A program made the position numbers and the translations under genes. Of a DNA stretch of 42,868 bases, positions 1-8,721 are shown one piece after another. Numbering within the stretch: position 1 is the first letter of the stretch; every line of letters begins with the position of its first letter. The notes below the pieces were generated by a model, which saw only the letters and a program-made list of their open reading frames with translations, searched no databases and was not told the origin of the DNA. The DNA is from Ruegeria lacuscaerulensis ITI-1157 (GTDB lineage: Bacteria > Pseudomonadota > Alphaproteobacteria > Rhodobacterales > Rhodobacteraceae): assembly GCA_000161775.1 (NCBI GenBank), contig GG704595.1:227300-270167 (forward strand), in the 5' to 3' direction.

Positions 1-24
1 ACTCTACGCTAAATTGAGCGCCTG

Positions 25-2748
25 CTATGGCCGGACAACTACCAGACCCAGATTGTTGTCATTGGCCACCAGATCGGTCAGCGCCTGCGGTGTTTCGGGC
101 AGTCCGGTGCCCGAGTCCTCGGCTTTGGGCGGCAACTGCGCCAGCGGGTCGGTGTTGGCTCGATCGTTCGGGCAGGTGACCTCGAACAGGATGAGACCCA
201 GCGTCCCTGGCGCGGCCACCGTTCCGTTCACAAGGGTCTGGACCTGCGGCAGCGACAGCAGGTCGATGGAGCCGCCCGCGGCCAGATTGCCCAAGGGCAA
301 ATCGATGGCTGCGGCGTTCCATGTGATCGGGTCCGGCGGGTTCAACGGATCCGACCCGACCCAGACCCGCAGCCCGACATTCTGGGCCTGAGCGGTGCCC
401 CGGTTGCCGACCCGCAGATTGGAAGGGTCCGACTGCCACCGGGCGTCGGCCCGCCAGTCCAGCGAGACCGGCACATAGGCACCCGGACCATACTGCACCG
501 GGCCGGCCAGGGTGTCCTCGGTCCACGGGCGCCGATCCGACACATAGATGTCCTCGGGCGGCGGATCACCGGGCGCATTGTGCATCCGTTGCGGATCGGG
601 CGGGAACATGCCCTGCGCCTCGAAGGCCCAACGTACAACCTTGTGCGTCGTGCCGCCCTGCCACGGGTCGGGGGCGGCCGAAGGCCCCGGCGGCAGCGGC
701 GGCAGGGTCATCCATCCGGCCTCTTCCAGGCCCAGTTCAAACATCTCCGCCCGCGACGGCGGTTGTGCAAACCCGGCCGTTGCCCGAAACAGCAGGAACA
801 GCGCCATGTCCGCCGCCCGTCGACGCTGAGGGATGTCGGCCCGCCCATCGGCCTGAACCGTGTCGCCCCCCAGCGCGCGGTACAGGCGGAACAGGGTCGT
901 CGACAGGATCTGCTCGGTCAGATAGCCCTTGGTGTGGCTGGGATCGGCAGCGGGGGATTCAATCACCGACCGGTTCAGATGGCCGTACCAAGCCCAGCCC
1001 ATTTCCGCGATCCGGTCATGGCGGCGGGTCGAAAAAACGAACGGATAGGTAATGCCGCGGAAACTGGTGGCAACTCCGTTTCCGGGCGGTTCAGCCAGGG
1101 TCGACTCGGGGTCGAACATGATGGCCGCGATGGCGTCACCGGCGCTGTGGGCAAAGTCGAACTCCAGCTGCCCCAACCGGGCCGCCAGCAAGTAGTGTCC
1201 GAATTCATGCGCAATCCATCGGCCGCTGGTCGCGATACCCAGAGGCTGCGCCCATGCGCGTGGGCCGGGCCTGTCCCATTTCGTCAGTTCGGCCAGGGCA
1301 AGGTTCATGCGGATCACCGGCTTGCCTTGCGTTTTGCAATCCAGCATCACCTGCGCGTTCACCGTGCGACCGCTTTTACCGGGCCCCGGCGAGATGCCGT
1401 GACGGTAGAAAACCAGCATGTCCTGCCGGGCCCGGACATTGAACAGCTGCGGCGGCAATCCGAACAGCTTCATCATTTCGAACAAGCGGAAACAGTTGAA
1501 ATAGGCGCTGACCGCGCTGAATGCGTCGCGACGTGGTTGCAGATCGTGCCCGTCCGGCAAGTGGACGACCTTGGTGCTCAGGGGTGTCTGTCCCGCGTCC
1601 TCGGGCGCGTATCGGGGACAGACACAGACGCGATAGCCATCATTTTCCAGGTGAATCTGCGCCGCAGCGCCCAGCTTGAAGAAGCTACGGACCTTGTCCA
1701 GGTCACCATCATCGCGCGTGGGCCTGCGTTTTGACCATGTATATTCTTCGCCCGCCGGAGCAGCCCAGCCCGGAGGGGTCTGGACGAACACCCGCGCCTG
1801 CCCTTCCGGCGCGGCATGTGTGGCCAGGGGCGTCCGCTCCGTCGAGACCAAAACCGGGTCGAGCTGGGACACGTCGATGTTCTCGATGCGGAAAACGCTG
1901 CGCAGCGCATATCCCAAAGGGCGCGGAACGCGCGACGGGTTGGCGCCGTGGGCCGTCGCTCTGAGGGTAAACTCCCAAGGAGAACTGCGCCAGCTTTCCA
2001 GCTCTGTCGGGTGGAACTGGATGTCGTTGATCGTCACGGACTCCTGCGTGACTCCGGCCGCTTCGGCAATTACGGCGGTAACGTCATCACTCGTGTAAAA
2101 CCGCTCCAACGCCGTAGACACTGCAGAGAGCATTCTGGCCCGCGACGTCGGCCCGGCCCGCGCTGCGAGGTCGGTCAGGAAGGCGTCTTCGCCTGAAGGA
2201 AACTCGATCGTTACCGAGCGGATTCGTACGGTGCATGTGTTGCCGTCGGCCTCGACGGTCATAGGCACCCGGATCCCGGCCCTCGGGGAGATCGGGTCGC
2301 CCATACCATAAAACTCGGCCGCGACCATGATGACCGAAGCCGGCACGTCGTAATCCGAAGACCGCGACAGGTTCCACGAGGCCAGTCGGGGCGCCTTGTC
2401 GGGAACGGTCGACGCGCCGAATTCGGGCCACAACGGCAACCACCTGAAGCCATTGCCGATACTTCCAGACAAACTGTCCACGGCATAACGCAGGTAGTCA
2501 GGCTCGTGATCCCGTTCGTCGAGGAATTCGCGGAGTCTCACCAGGTACTTCAACGCCACCTGCCCCAACTCTGCTTGCGTGGGACGATGGCCCGGGCTGC
2601 GTGTGGCCACATAAGGCACACCGGGATGCGAAACCAGACGCGACCGTTGCTGCGCGTCCGAATACTCCTTTTCGAACCGCAACCACGTTTCGGGCCAGTC
2701 AGGTTGGCTGTAGGGGGTTCCGGGCCATTCGGGATCTGTCCAAGGCAT
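25..2748 (-). CDS. Large HExxH zinc metalloprotease-like protein with C-terminal CARDB-like domain
   Basis: A 907-residue protein with a zinc-protease signature HEFGHYLLA at residues 514-518. It is followed 16 residues later by FAHSAGDAIAAI, whose H534 or D538 could supply the third metal ligand. The last ~110 residues, with a segment reading NLRVGNRGTAQAQNVGLRVWV split around Gly, look like a CARDB/Ig-like beta domain. The start at 2748 was chosen because GGAAGGG lies upstream. A start at 2805 would add MWLIRILHILFFF, a short hydrophobic stretch that could act as a signal, so secretion is undecided. No neighbouring maturation or secretion gene is seen. The substrate is unknown. The peptidase call rests on the motif alone; the N-terminal ~500 residues match nothing I recognise. 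Confidence 0.7.
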   Translation of the reverse strand: MPWTDPEWPGTPYSQPDWPETWLRFEKEYSDAQQRSRLVSHPGVPYVATRSPGHRPTQAELGQVALKYLVRLREFLDERDHEPDYLRYAVDSLSGSIGNGFRWLPLWPEFGASTVPDKAPRLASWNLSRSSDYDVPASVIMVAAEFYGMGDPISPRAGIRVPMTVEADGNTCTVRIRSVTIEFPSGEDAFLTDLAARAGPTSRARMLSAVSTALERFYTSDDVTAVIAEAAGVTQESVTINDIQFHPTELESWRSSPWEFTLRATAHGANPSRVPRPLGYALRSVFRIENIDVSQLDPVLVSTERTPLATHAAPEGQARVFVQTPPGWAAPAGEEYTWSKRRPTRDDGDLDKVRSFFKLGAAAQIHLENDGYRVCVCPRYAPEDAGQTPLSTKVVHLPDGHDLQPRRDAFSAVSAYFNCFRLFEMMKLFGLPPQLFNVRARQDMLVFYRHGISPGPGKSGRTVNAQVMLDCKTQGKPVIRMNLALAELTKWDRPGPRAWAQPLGIATSGRWIAHEFGHYLLAARLGQLEFDFAHSAGDAIAAIMFDPESTLAEPPGNGVATSFRGITYPFVFSTRRHDRIAEMGWAWYGHLNRSVIESPAADPSHTKGYLTEQILSTTLFRLYRALGGDTVQADGRADIPQRRRAADMALFLLFRATAGFAQPPSRAEMFELGLEEAGWMTLPPLPPGPSAAPDPWQGGTTHKVVRWAFEAQGMFPPDPQRMHNAPGDPPPEDIYVSDRRPWTEDTLAGPVQYGPGAYVPVSLDWRADARWQSDPSNLRVGNRGTAQAQNVGLRVWVGSDPLNPPDPITWNAAAIDLPLGNLAAGGSIDLLSLPQVQTLVNGTVAAPGTLGLILFEVTCPNDRANTDPLAQLPPKAEDSGTGLPETPQALTDLVANDNNLGLVVVRP

Positions 2749-2925
2749 TGTTCCAGCCCTTCCGGAAAAGAAAAACAAAATGTGCAAAATGCGAATTAAC
2801 CACATGGTACATGAAAAAACCCGTTCTTGACAGTTTTGACGGAAATCCGCGCCAGCCGTTTGGCCGTGCCAAGGCACAGGCCGCCAAAAGCGGGGCGCCA
2901 ATCAGTGGTTCGGAAGAAACTGTCG

Positions 2926-3519
2926 CTAGACGGAATCGAGATCGTCGAGCGTTTCCATGCGCCTTGAGTTTCGCCGGATGGCGCCGAACGCTTCGGCCTG
3001 CCCCGTCAGGCCGACCTCTTGAAGTATGTCCTGTCGCATGGCGATGGTCAGGTCGGCCAGCGCGTGCATGACCTTTTCGCCGTCCGCATCGGTCAGCGAC
3101 CTGTCTTCCAGCCCCGCAACAAGCTGATCGAGGACGGCCGTGAACCGGTCCACGACCTCCGCACTGGCCACGACCGCCAGCTTGTGGTTCAGCACGCGCA
3201 GATGCTCGATCAACTCAGGGTCATGCCGGCCGACCTCGACGATTTCGGCGACCTTTTCGATGCACCCCATGTACACGTCGGATTTTTGTTGCAGCACGAT
3301 GACCCGGCCCTCCTTTCGGAGTTCAAGCTCGGTCTGTCGATTCAAGAGCGCTGCGGTCAAATAGATCGTCGCGACGGCGCCCAGAAACACCAGGACCATC
3401 TCTTGCGCAAAGGGCGCCGTAGCGCCTGCAAAAAACATTGCCCGGAACCCAAAATATCCACCAATGGCCAACAAGGTGGCCACTGCAAGGTACTGGAGGT
3501 CGCTTTTGCGTTGAGCCAT
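2926..3519 (-). CDS. Small inner-membrane protein of unknown function
   Basis: A 197-residue protein. Two hydrophobic segments sit near the N-terminus (about residues 9-24 and 34-53), followed by a charged helical cytoplasmic-type tail rich in Glu, Asp, Val and Leu. The open frame continues upstream to 3861, but that extension encodes transposase debris, so I take the ATG at 3519 (MAQRKSDLQ) as the start; its ribosome site is weak. It lies between the metalloprotease and an IS remnant on the same strand, with no operon partner overlapping it. The family is not recognised. A sensor or anchor role is possible but unsupported. Confidence 0.55.
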   Translation of the reverse strand: MAQRKSDLQYLAVATLLAIGGYFGFRAMFFAGATAPFAQEMVLVFLGAVATIYLTAALLNRQTELELRKEGRVIVLQQKSDVYMGCIEKVAEIVEVGRHDPELIEHLRVLNHKLAVVASAEVVDRFTAVLDQLVAGLEDRSLTDADGEKVMHALADLTIAMRQDILQEVGLTGQAEAFGAIRRNSRRMETLDDLDSV

Positions 3520-3702
3520 CTTAGCCTTTGGTTTCGTGCAGCCGTCCAGAATTGAACCGGCCAAAGCACAAGATCGTAAATGCATCAAGAGATCAATAGA
3601 GCACGTTTCCAACAAGAGCGGCAAAGATGCTGGCCATCTACCGGTCAGACGCGATTCCATAGAGGGAAAAGCAGGCGATTTTGTCCATACCGCACATGGC
3701 TC

Positions 3703-4089
3703 TTGGCAATTGCCTTTTGAACGTTGCATGACCCGGTAGGCCCGACGCTCAGACACCCCAGATGCAACCAGTTCGTGGCGAGCATCCTCGTAGCGGCAGA
3801 CAGGATCTACCGCTTTTGTCGCAAAGCATCCCGACGCCGGGTTTTGTCGGGCGTCCGACACTCGAACAGCCGATTCAGCGTTCCAATCTCGTCTTCAAGC
3901 TGCATCAGCTTGCGGACCCCAGACCCGCGCATCCCGGCGTAGTCCTTCGCCAACTTGGTCGACCTGCCATTCCAGCGACTGGCCTGCCCGGTCGAGGCGT
4001 CGATGCCCTCCTCATACTCAAGGTACATTACCAAGGTCGCCGCCCGGCATCCGCTCCAAGAGCTTGACCTTCAACTCGTTCGTCAGCCC
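3703..4089 (-). pseudogene. Degenerate IS3-family transposase (OrfA/OrfB junction remnant)
   Basis: Three minus-strand fragments in different frames line up with IS3-type transposase. They are an N-terminal helix-turn-helix piece (ELKVKLLERMPGGDLGNV), a middle piece (SRW...KDYAGMRGSGVRKLMQLEDEIGTLNRL) like the OrfA leucine-zipper end, and a third (ARHELVASGVSERRAYRVMQ) like the start of OrfB. At least two frameshifts separate them, so no active transposase is made. I saw no intact terminal inverted repeats. The remnant marks a past insertion beside the plasmid maintenance genes. The family assignment rests on the VSERRA and QLEDE-type motifs. Confidence 0.7.
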
Positions 4090-4385
4090 GGCACTGGCGA
4101 ACAGGTTTCAGGACGCTTCACGCCTTTCGGCAATTCGCCGGACTGGCGGGCCATACTCACGTCCAAATTCAAAAATGCTTGAGCACCCCGTAAAACAGAG
4201 CCTCAAGTCGTGGCGCCGGCTTACAAACAGGACCGAACCTGAAAGCAACGCCAGACAAAGACGCAGCCATAACAATGCGCATTATGGGGGCAAAATGCGC
4301 ACAAGTCATGATTTGAGCATTTTCGCATTAGGTACCCATTTACAGGACCTGCCCAACCCATCCTATTTCGACCGGCCAGGCAGAT
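4090..4385. other. Non-coding stretch between IS remnant and parB
   Basis: No convincing gene. It is more A+T-rich than its neighbours and carries two direct copies of AATGCGCA (about 4275 and 4293) near GAGCATTTTCGCATTAG. It lies downstream of parB, so it may hold the 3' end of the parAB transcript. I could not identify a terminator. Confidence 0.4.
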
Positions 4386-4400
4386 GTTTCGTCGCGAAAC
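4386..4400. promoter_or_regulatory. parS: Candidate parS site 1
   Basis: GTTTCGTCGCGAAAC, a 6-bp inverted repeat (GTTTCG/CGAAAC) with a 3-bp spacer. It abuts the parB stop codon. It is one of four copies found only in the rep/par module (others at 5392, 6964, 8516). Likely ParB-binding centromere. Confidence 0.65.
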
Positions 4401-5467
4401 TAGCTGAGATGAGTGATGATCGCGTCCAGAAGGTCTTGGGCGTCTTCAGCCGACAAATCTTGCCGGCGCAGGCGGATTCGCAACTCACCCGGGGCCACCT
4501 CGGCGCGGATGTCGCCGCCGCCGGGCAACGGCCGCGAAGGGATACGTTGAACCTGCTGTGGGCGCCCACCCCGTGCCTTGTCACGCGACGGCCCGGGCGC
4601 TTCTTTCAGCGCAGCCTCGATCACGGCCCATTCGGCCTTGGCATCTGAAACCTCTGCGCCGGCCAATGCGGCGCGCAGCTTGGCCTGAGCGCCATCCCGC
4701 AGGGCTGCGGCCAGTCGCAACCCCGCCTTTTCCGACAGGGATAGCGGATACCGCAACAGGTCACCCAAAGCTTCGTGCACCGTGGCAAAGCTGCGCACCT
4801 TCGATCGTTTTGCCTTCGAGGCGGCGGCGAATAGCGTGTCCACGGCTGCCTCGATCGATGGGAACACGCCCTGCCCTGCAGCAAGCACGGCAATGCGGCC
4901 GCGCTCGTAAGGCGTGAGATTTGCACGTAGTTCGTTTTCCTCGACCATTGCGACATAAGCGCCCTGCCCTGCGCCCGCCTGGCGCACAAAAGCCGGGATT
5001 TGCGCAAATTCCGGGTCGGTCTTGGCCAGTCGTCGAAACGCATCCAAGCGACGATAGCCCGAAATCAGGCCATATCCGTCGGCTGTCTTTGTCACTTCGA
5101 TCGGAGTGCGCAACCCGTTGACTCGCAACGATTCCAGCAACTCCGCCATGGCCTCCTCGTCTTCGACCATCCGGTCACGCCGGATATAGTCGGCATCGAT
5201 CTCATCGATCGGCAGTTTCTGGGCCACCAGCCCCGCATCCTGCGCATCACGCCAACGCGCGGCATCCCCCTGGTCGCGGGCCAAAGCTTCGCGATCGGTG
5301 ACGGCCGCCATTCCGTTCAATGTGGCGGCTTCGGCCGCGACCTGTGCTATCGGAGGCACAGCCGATTTTGTCTCAAACGGGCCGATCGAGGGTTTCGTGG
5401 CGAAACCGGCCTCGAGTTGTTCCAGTTCCGCCGCGTCCGGTGCGGTCAATCTTCTACGTTTAGCCAT
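4400..5467 (-). CDS. parB: ParB-like centromere-binding partition protein
   Basis: A 355-residue ParB/Srx-fold protein that should bind parS and load onto the replicon for segregation with ParA. The core shows LPIDEIDADYI (residues 85-95), the nucleotide-binding-box region SGYRRLDAFRRL (136-147) and EENELRANLTPYERGR (176-191), followed by a helix-turn-helix region and a basic C-terminus. The start at 5467 has GGAGGAGAGG upstream and overlaps the end of parA by 8 bp, indicating translational coupling in a parAB operon. The frame runs open to 5509, but that longer start would lie inside parA without a good ribosome site. A candidate parS lies inside the 5' part of the gene and another at its stop. 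Family-level identification is solid. Confidence 0.9.
   Translation of the reverse strand: MAKRRRLTAPDAAELEQLEAGFATKPSIGPFETKSAVPPIAQVAAEAATLNGMAAVTDREALARDQGDAARWRDAQDAGLVAQKLPIDEIDADYIRRDRMVEDEEAMAELLESLRVNGLRTPIEVTKTADGYGLISGYRRLDAFRRLAKTDPEFAQIPAFVRQAGAGQGAYVAMVEENELRANLTPYERGRIAVLAAGQGVFPSIEAAVDTLFAAASKAKRSKVRSFATVHEALGDLLRYPLSLSEKAGLRLAAALRDGAQAKLRAALAGAEVSDAKAEWAVIEAALKEAPGPSRDKARGGRPQQVQRIPSRPLPGGGDIRAEVAPGELRIRLRRQDLSAEDAQDLLDAIITHLS
5392..5406. promoter_or_regulatory. parS: Candidate parS site 2 (inside parB)
   Basis: GTTTCGTGGCGAAAC, same GTTTCG-N3-CGAAAC palindrome as the three other copies, here within codons ~21-25 of parB. Confidence 0.6.
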
Positions 5468-6845
5468 CAGCCTCTCCTCCCATCTGGGCGTCACGCCACC
5501 AGCAACCAATCAAGACTTCCTTGAATTCAGCGTAGGTCCGGTCAAAAGTCTCTCGGCCCCGAACATAAGTGTCGCGGTTGAAATCCCGGTAGTCGGCTTC
5601 GTAGATGCCATTCACCTGCTCGCCCGCCTGCCCCACAAGCGCGGTGTAGTCTTGCCGGTAAGCATTCATGAAATCCCCGAAATATGCCTGGATCACATTC
5701 GCCATGTCGGTTTGCTGGCTTGCGTCGAACCGCGTTATGATGGCGCGAACGACATCCCATTCAAATTTCAACTCGGGCAGCCCGGCCGCACGTTGCGCGG
5801 CGTTTTCTCCGTCCTCGATGCTGGCAAAAGTCGTGTAGAGCATGTCGAAGAACCGTCCCGTGGAGTCGAATTCCAGGAAGGATGCCCCCAAGGGTACCAG
5901 CAGAATATCCGCCGCGGCCAATGCATTGATCGTAAGGTACCCAAGTGCAGGAGGCGTATCGAGGAAGACGATATCGTAGTCATTGAGAACGCCGTCGTCC
6001 TGAAGAAAATTCGTCAGGCCGTCCCAAAGCGGCCAGCTGCGCAAACCCATGCGCCAAACCGGGATCTGGAACTCGGCCCAGTAGAGGTTCAACTGGGCTC
6101 CGATCAGGTCGATATTCGGCCAGTGGGTTTTCTGGATGACGTCGGTCGGCAGGATGGTCAGCGCCTCTTGCATTGTCTCGTCCAGAGGTATTTCTGGCTG
6201 TCCCGCGGCCGCGCGCACGCGGTTTTCCTCCTGAACGGCCCGCGCGTAATCCTTGGCAATCAGCGGGAATACCGTCTGCCATTCATCGGCGACCTTGCCT
6301 CCCAGGATCGAGGTCATCGAGCCCTGACTGTCAAGATCGATGACAAGAACCTTGTACCCATCCAGGGCAGCGGACATCGCCAGATGGGCGGCCGTGGATG
6401 TTTTCCCGACCCCGCCTTTGAAATTAGCGACTGCGACAACCTTAGCTGGCAAGCCCTGCGGGCGGTAGGGAAGGTACTCCTTCGTGCTTACCCCCTCAGC
6501 CGCAAAATGATGCCGTAAGGCGAGCACTTCTTCCAACGTGAACCATTTCGATCCGGCTTCGCCCTCTCCCTGCGGCAGGTCGGGATGGGCCTTGAGAACC
6601 CGGCGAAGATGAGCGGGTGCCACCGGGATCAGGTATTTTGTTATTTCCCATATCGAGAAGCGCCGCAGGCGTTTTTCACCGTCAGGCGCATATCCTCGGC
6701 GGGCCAGATCCTCGCGCCCTTTGGCGCAGAACGCAGCGGCTTTGGCGAATCGTGTTGTTCCGATAGGATCGGGGAGCTTCGATGCCGCCTTCGCAGGGTC
6801 CAGATTGAAGTAGGGTGGTAGGGTAGGTTGTTTGGATTTCGTCAC
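5460..6845 (-). CDS. parA: ParA-type partition ATPase with N-terminal DNA-binding domain
   Basis: A 461-residue Walker-type ATPase of plasmid segregation. The deviant Walker A motif KGGVGKT is at residues 143-149, Walker A' region VIDLDSQGSMT at ~168-178 and DTPPALG at 296-302. The ~130 residues before the ATPase core are expected to contain a winged/helix-turn-helix DNA-binding domain, as in type Ia ParA proteins that autoregulate their own operon. It is transcribed away from the origin and is coupled to parB downstream. A candidate parS lies ~120 bp upstream of its start. The pair with parB and the divergent rep gene form a complete maintenance module. Confidence 0.92.
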   Translation of the reverse strand: MTKSKQPTLPPYFNLDPAKAASKLPDPIGTTRFAKAAAFCAKGREDLARRGYAPDGEKRLRRFSIWEITKYLIPVAPAHLRRVLKAHPDLPQGEGEAGSKWFTLEEVLALRHHFAAEGVSTKEYLPYRPQGLPAKVVAVANFKGGVGKTSTAAHLAMSAALDGYKVLVIDLDSQGSMTSILGGKVADEWQTVFPLIAKDYARAVQEENRVRAAAGQPEIPLDETMQEALTILPTDVIQKTHWPNIDLIGAQLNLYWAEFQIPVWRMGLRSWPLWDGLTNFLQDDGVLNDYDIVFLDTPPALGYLTINALAAADILLVPLGASFLEFDSTGRFFDMLYTTFASIEDGENAAQRAAGLPELKFEWDVVRAIITRFDASQQTDMANVIQAYFGDFMNAYRQDYTALVGQAGEQVNGIYEADYRDFNRDTYVRGRETFDRTYAEFKEVLIGCWWRDAQMGGEADG

Positions 6846-6963
6846 TGTCGATGCCTCGGGTAATGTTCGCCTTTCCGGCGTATATCAGGGAATGTAACGA
6901 ACATCGTACTCGGATGCTATCCTGGAACGCATAGTTTTGCACAGAAGAACGCCACATCGGCCA

Positions 6964-6978
6964 GTTTCGCGACGAAAC
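6964..6978. promoter_or_regulatory. parS: Candidate parS site 3 (upstream of parA)
   Basis: GTTTCGCGACGAAAC, in the parA-rep intergenic region beside the A+T-rich origin segment; matches the GTTTCG-N3-CGAAAC consensus. Confidence 0.7.
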
Positions 6979-6995
6979 CCGGTATAAAAACCCAA

Positions 6996-7080
6996 AAAGT
7001 GAACACCAAAACGTTTATTTATTTTATGAGTTTTAGAATCTTTGCGGATAAAAAACATCGGTAAAACAAAGATATAACAG
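6996..7080. other. A+T-rich segment, candidate DNA unwinding element
   Basis: A markedly A/T-rich run in an otherwise G+C-rich window (for example TTTATTTATTTTATGAG around 7013-7029), between the parS and the tandem iterons. Position and composition fit the melting region of an iteron-type origin. Confidence 0.5.
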
Positions 7081-7086
7081 TACAAA

Positions 7087-7189
7087 GGTGCCTGTATACA
7101 GGAAGAAGGGAACCTGAATCCGGGACCTAAGGCACCAAGATACAGGATGGCGGGTTCCCGATTCCAGTCAGAAGGGGACCGATTCTCGG
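7087..7189 (+). repeat. Five tandem iteron-like repeats at ~22-bp spacing (replication origin)
   Basis: Related 16-mers start at 7087 (GGTGCCTGTATACAGG), 7108 (GGGAACCTGAATCCGG), 7131 (GGCACCAAGATACAGG), 7152 (GGGTTCCCGATTCCAG) and 7174 (GGGGACCGATTCTCGG). The rough consensus is GGgnaCC-t/c-GnaTaCaGG. Start-to-start distances are 21, 23, 21 and 22 bp, i.e. two helical turns. This is the arrangement expected for binding sites of a Rep_3-family initiator such as the adjacent gene. Confidence 0.7.
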
Positions 7190-7287
7190 TAAGACACTAA
7201 TCTGCACTTTTCAGGGTCGTTTCCGACGTAACAGCGGTTGTTTTAGTGATGGAGGACTCAGAAATTGAGGCAGAGGGGTGCCAGTGT

Positions 7288-7296
7288 TGTGGATAA
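7288..7296 (-). promoter_or_regulatory. DnaA box
   Basis: TGTGGATAA on the plus strand, a perfect TTATCCACA DnaA box on the minus strand, between the tandem iterons and rep. It suggests host DnaA assists at this origin. Confidence 0.6.
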
Positions 7297-7315
7297 CTCG
7301 ATCGTCGATTCGGTT

Positions 7316-7366
7316 GGGTACCCGTATACAGGATTCGCTGCGCCCGAATTTCGGGAACCCGAATGC
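7316..7366 (+). repeat. Two further iteron-like copies near rep (possible autoregulatory site)
   Basis: GGGTACCCGTATACAGG at 7316-7332 and GGGAACCCGAATGC at 7353-7366 match the iteron consensus. A partial GGGTACC sits at 7378. They lie 45-110 bp before the rep start, where initiator binding could repress rep. Confidence 0.55.
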
Positions 7367-7426
7367 TATTGATCCACGGGTACCTTTTGTGCCACAAATT
7401 TTGCAAACGAGCAGCCAGGCAGAATC

Positions 7427-8716
7427 ATGCCGGATACACAGTTGAACATGGATCACCTCTCGGGCGCATTGCGCCGGGATACGGTCAAAAAGAATGTGGC
7501 CGCAATCCACATCAGTGGCAAACTGACTCTGCTGCAACGCAAACTATCGAATGTTCTGCTGCTCAATGCCTATGACGCATTGACTACCGCGCAGACCCAT
7601 ACGATCGACGCGCGGACACTGGCGATGATGGTCGGCTACAACTCGAACGATTTCGACACGCTACGCGCCAGCCTCAGAGCGCTTGCCGAAACAGTAGCCG
7701 AATGGGACATGCTGGACGAGCAGGGTCGGCAGGAATGGGGCGTGTCTTCACTGCTGAGTTTTGCCAAGCTCAAGGGCGGGGTCTGTGAATATGCCTATTC
7801 TCCGGCCTTGGCGCAGAAGCTTTACGATCCCAAGATCTATGCCCTGATCAATGTCCATATTCAGCGAAATTTCAGTTCTGGGCACGGGTTGGCGTTGTAC
7901 GAAAATTGCTATCGCTTCGTGCGTACGGGGTCCACGGGCTGGTGGTCATTGGATGTGTTTCGCAAGCTGATGGGTGTGGACGGCAGCGATTATTATACGA
8001 CCTTCAAGCATCTGAACGCGAAGATCATCAAACCTGCTGTTGCCGAGGTGAACAAAAGCTCGGACATCCTGATCGAGCCGGAGTTCCGCAAGAAGGGGCG
8101 CAGTGTCACCGACATTCGGTTCCTGATCAAAGCGAACCCGCAGAAAGCGATGTTCGAGATTGATGACAGCGACGGAGTACGCAACCTGCCGGTCTACAAG
8201 ACCCTGCGCAAGCAGGGGGTCTCGGATCGGCTGGCGCGGCAGTGGATCGCTGAACATGGCGAGGACTATGTCCAGAAGAAGCTGGACTATGTGGTCGGGC
8301 AGGGGGACGTGAAATCGACGGTAGGATACCTGTCGGCCGCCCTTCGCGATGACTACCAGGCGCCCGAGAAAGACGCTGTGCGACCGCCAAGCCCCGAAGC
8401 CCTGGCCGCCGCAAAACAGCGCGAGGAAGAAAAAGCGCGTGAGGATCAGGCCTATGCTGCCCGGGTGGCGGAACGAGCCGAGCGCGCGCGCAAACTGGCC
8501 ATCGTGGAAGAGCTGGTTTCGCGGCGAAACCCCACGCAGCGGGATGCGGACAAGCGCCTGTTCATGTCCACCCTCTCGGACGATTTGGACCGCGAGCATT
8601 TCCGCCAACACGGTTGGCGGTCGGGTCTGAACGCCAACGCGATCTTTGCCTTCTGGGAAGAGCTGGAACCCGACGCGTTCCAAAACCAAACCCCGCCTGA
8701 GGTGCCGGCGGGGTAG
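7427..8716 (+). CDS. Rep_3-family (RepB-type) plasmid replication initiator
   Basis: A 429-residue initiator protein. Residues ~40-260 have the winged-helix layout of the Rep_3 superfamily (SGKLTLLQRKLSNVLL near the start, then YKTLRKQGVSDRLARQWIAEHG split over the second helix-turn-helix region). The C-terminal third is a charged, Ala/Glu/Arg-rich helical tail. It would bind the iterons just upstream and recruit the replisome. Rhodobacterales plasmids of the RepB class use this family together with ParAB. The ATG at 7427 follows closely on the origin; only a weak ribosome site (CAGGCAG) is visible. The stop is 5 bp from the convergent stop of tex. A candidate parS sits inside its 3' part. 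Confidence 0.85.
   Translation: MPDTQLNMDHLSGALRRDTVKKNVAAIHISGKLTLLQRKLSNVLLLNAYDALTTAQTHTIDARTLAMMVGYNSNDFDTLRASLRALAETVAEWDMLDEQGRQEWGVSSLLSFAKLKGGVCEYAYSPALAQKLYDPKIYALINVHIQRNFSSGHGLALYENCYRFVRTGSTGWWSLDVFRKLMGVDGSDYYTTFKHLNAKIIKPAVAEVNKSSDILIEPEFRKKGRSVTDIRFLIKANPQKAMFEIDDSDGVRNLPVYKTLRKQGVSDRLARQWIAEHGEDYVQKKLDYVVGQGDVKSTVGYLSAALRDDYQAPEKDAVRPPSPEALAAAKQREEEKAREDQAYAARVAERAERARKLAIVEELVSRRNPTQRDADKRLFMSTLSDDLDREHFRQHGWRSGLNANAIFAFWEELEPDAFQNQTPPEVPAG
8516..8530. promoter_or_regulatory. parS: Candidate parS site 4 (inside rep)
   Basis: GTTTCGCGGCGAAAC in the 3' portion of the initiator gene; fourth copy of the GTTTCG-N3-CGAAAC palindrome. Confidence 0.6.
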
Positions 8717-8721
8717 GGGTC

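Noticed and set aside
7081..7400. CRISPR array
   Set aside because: The repeats are short, diverged and spaced by ~6 bp, fitting iterons; no cas gene is present.
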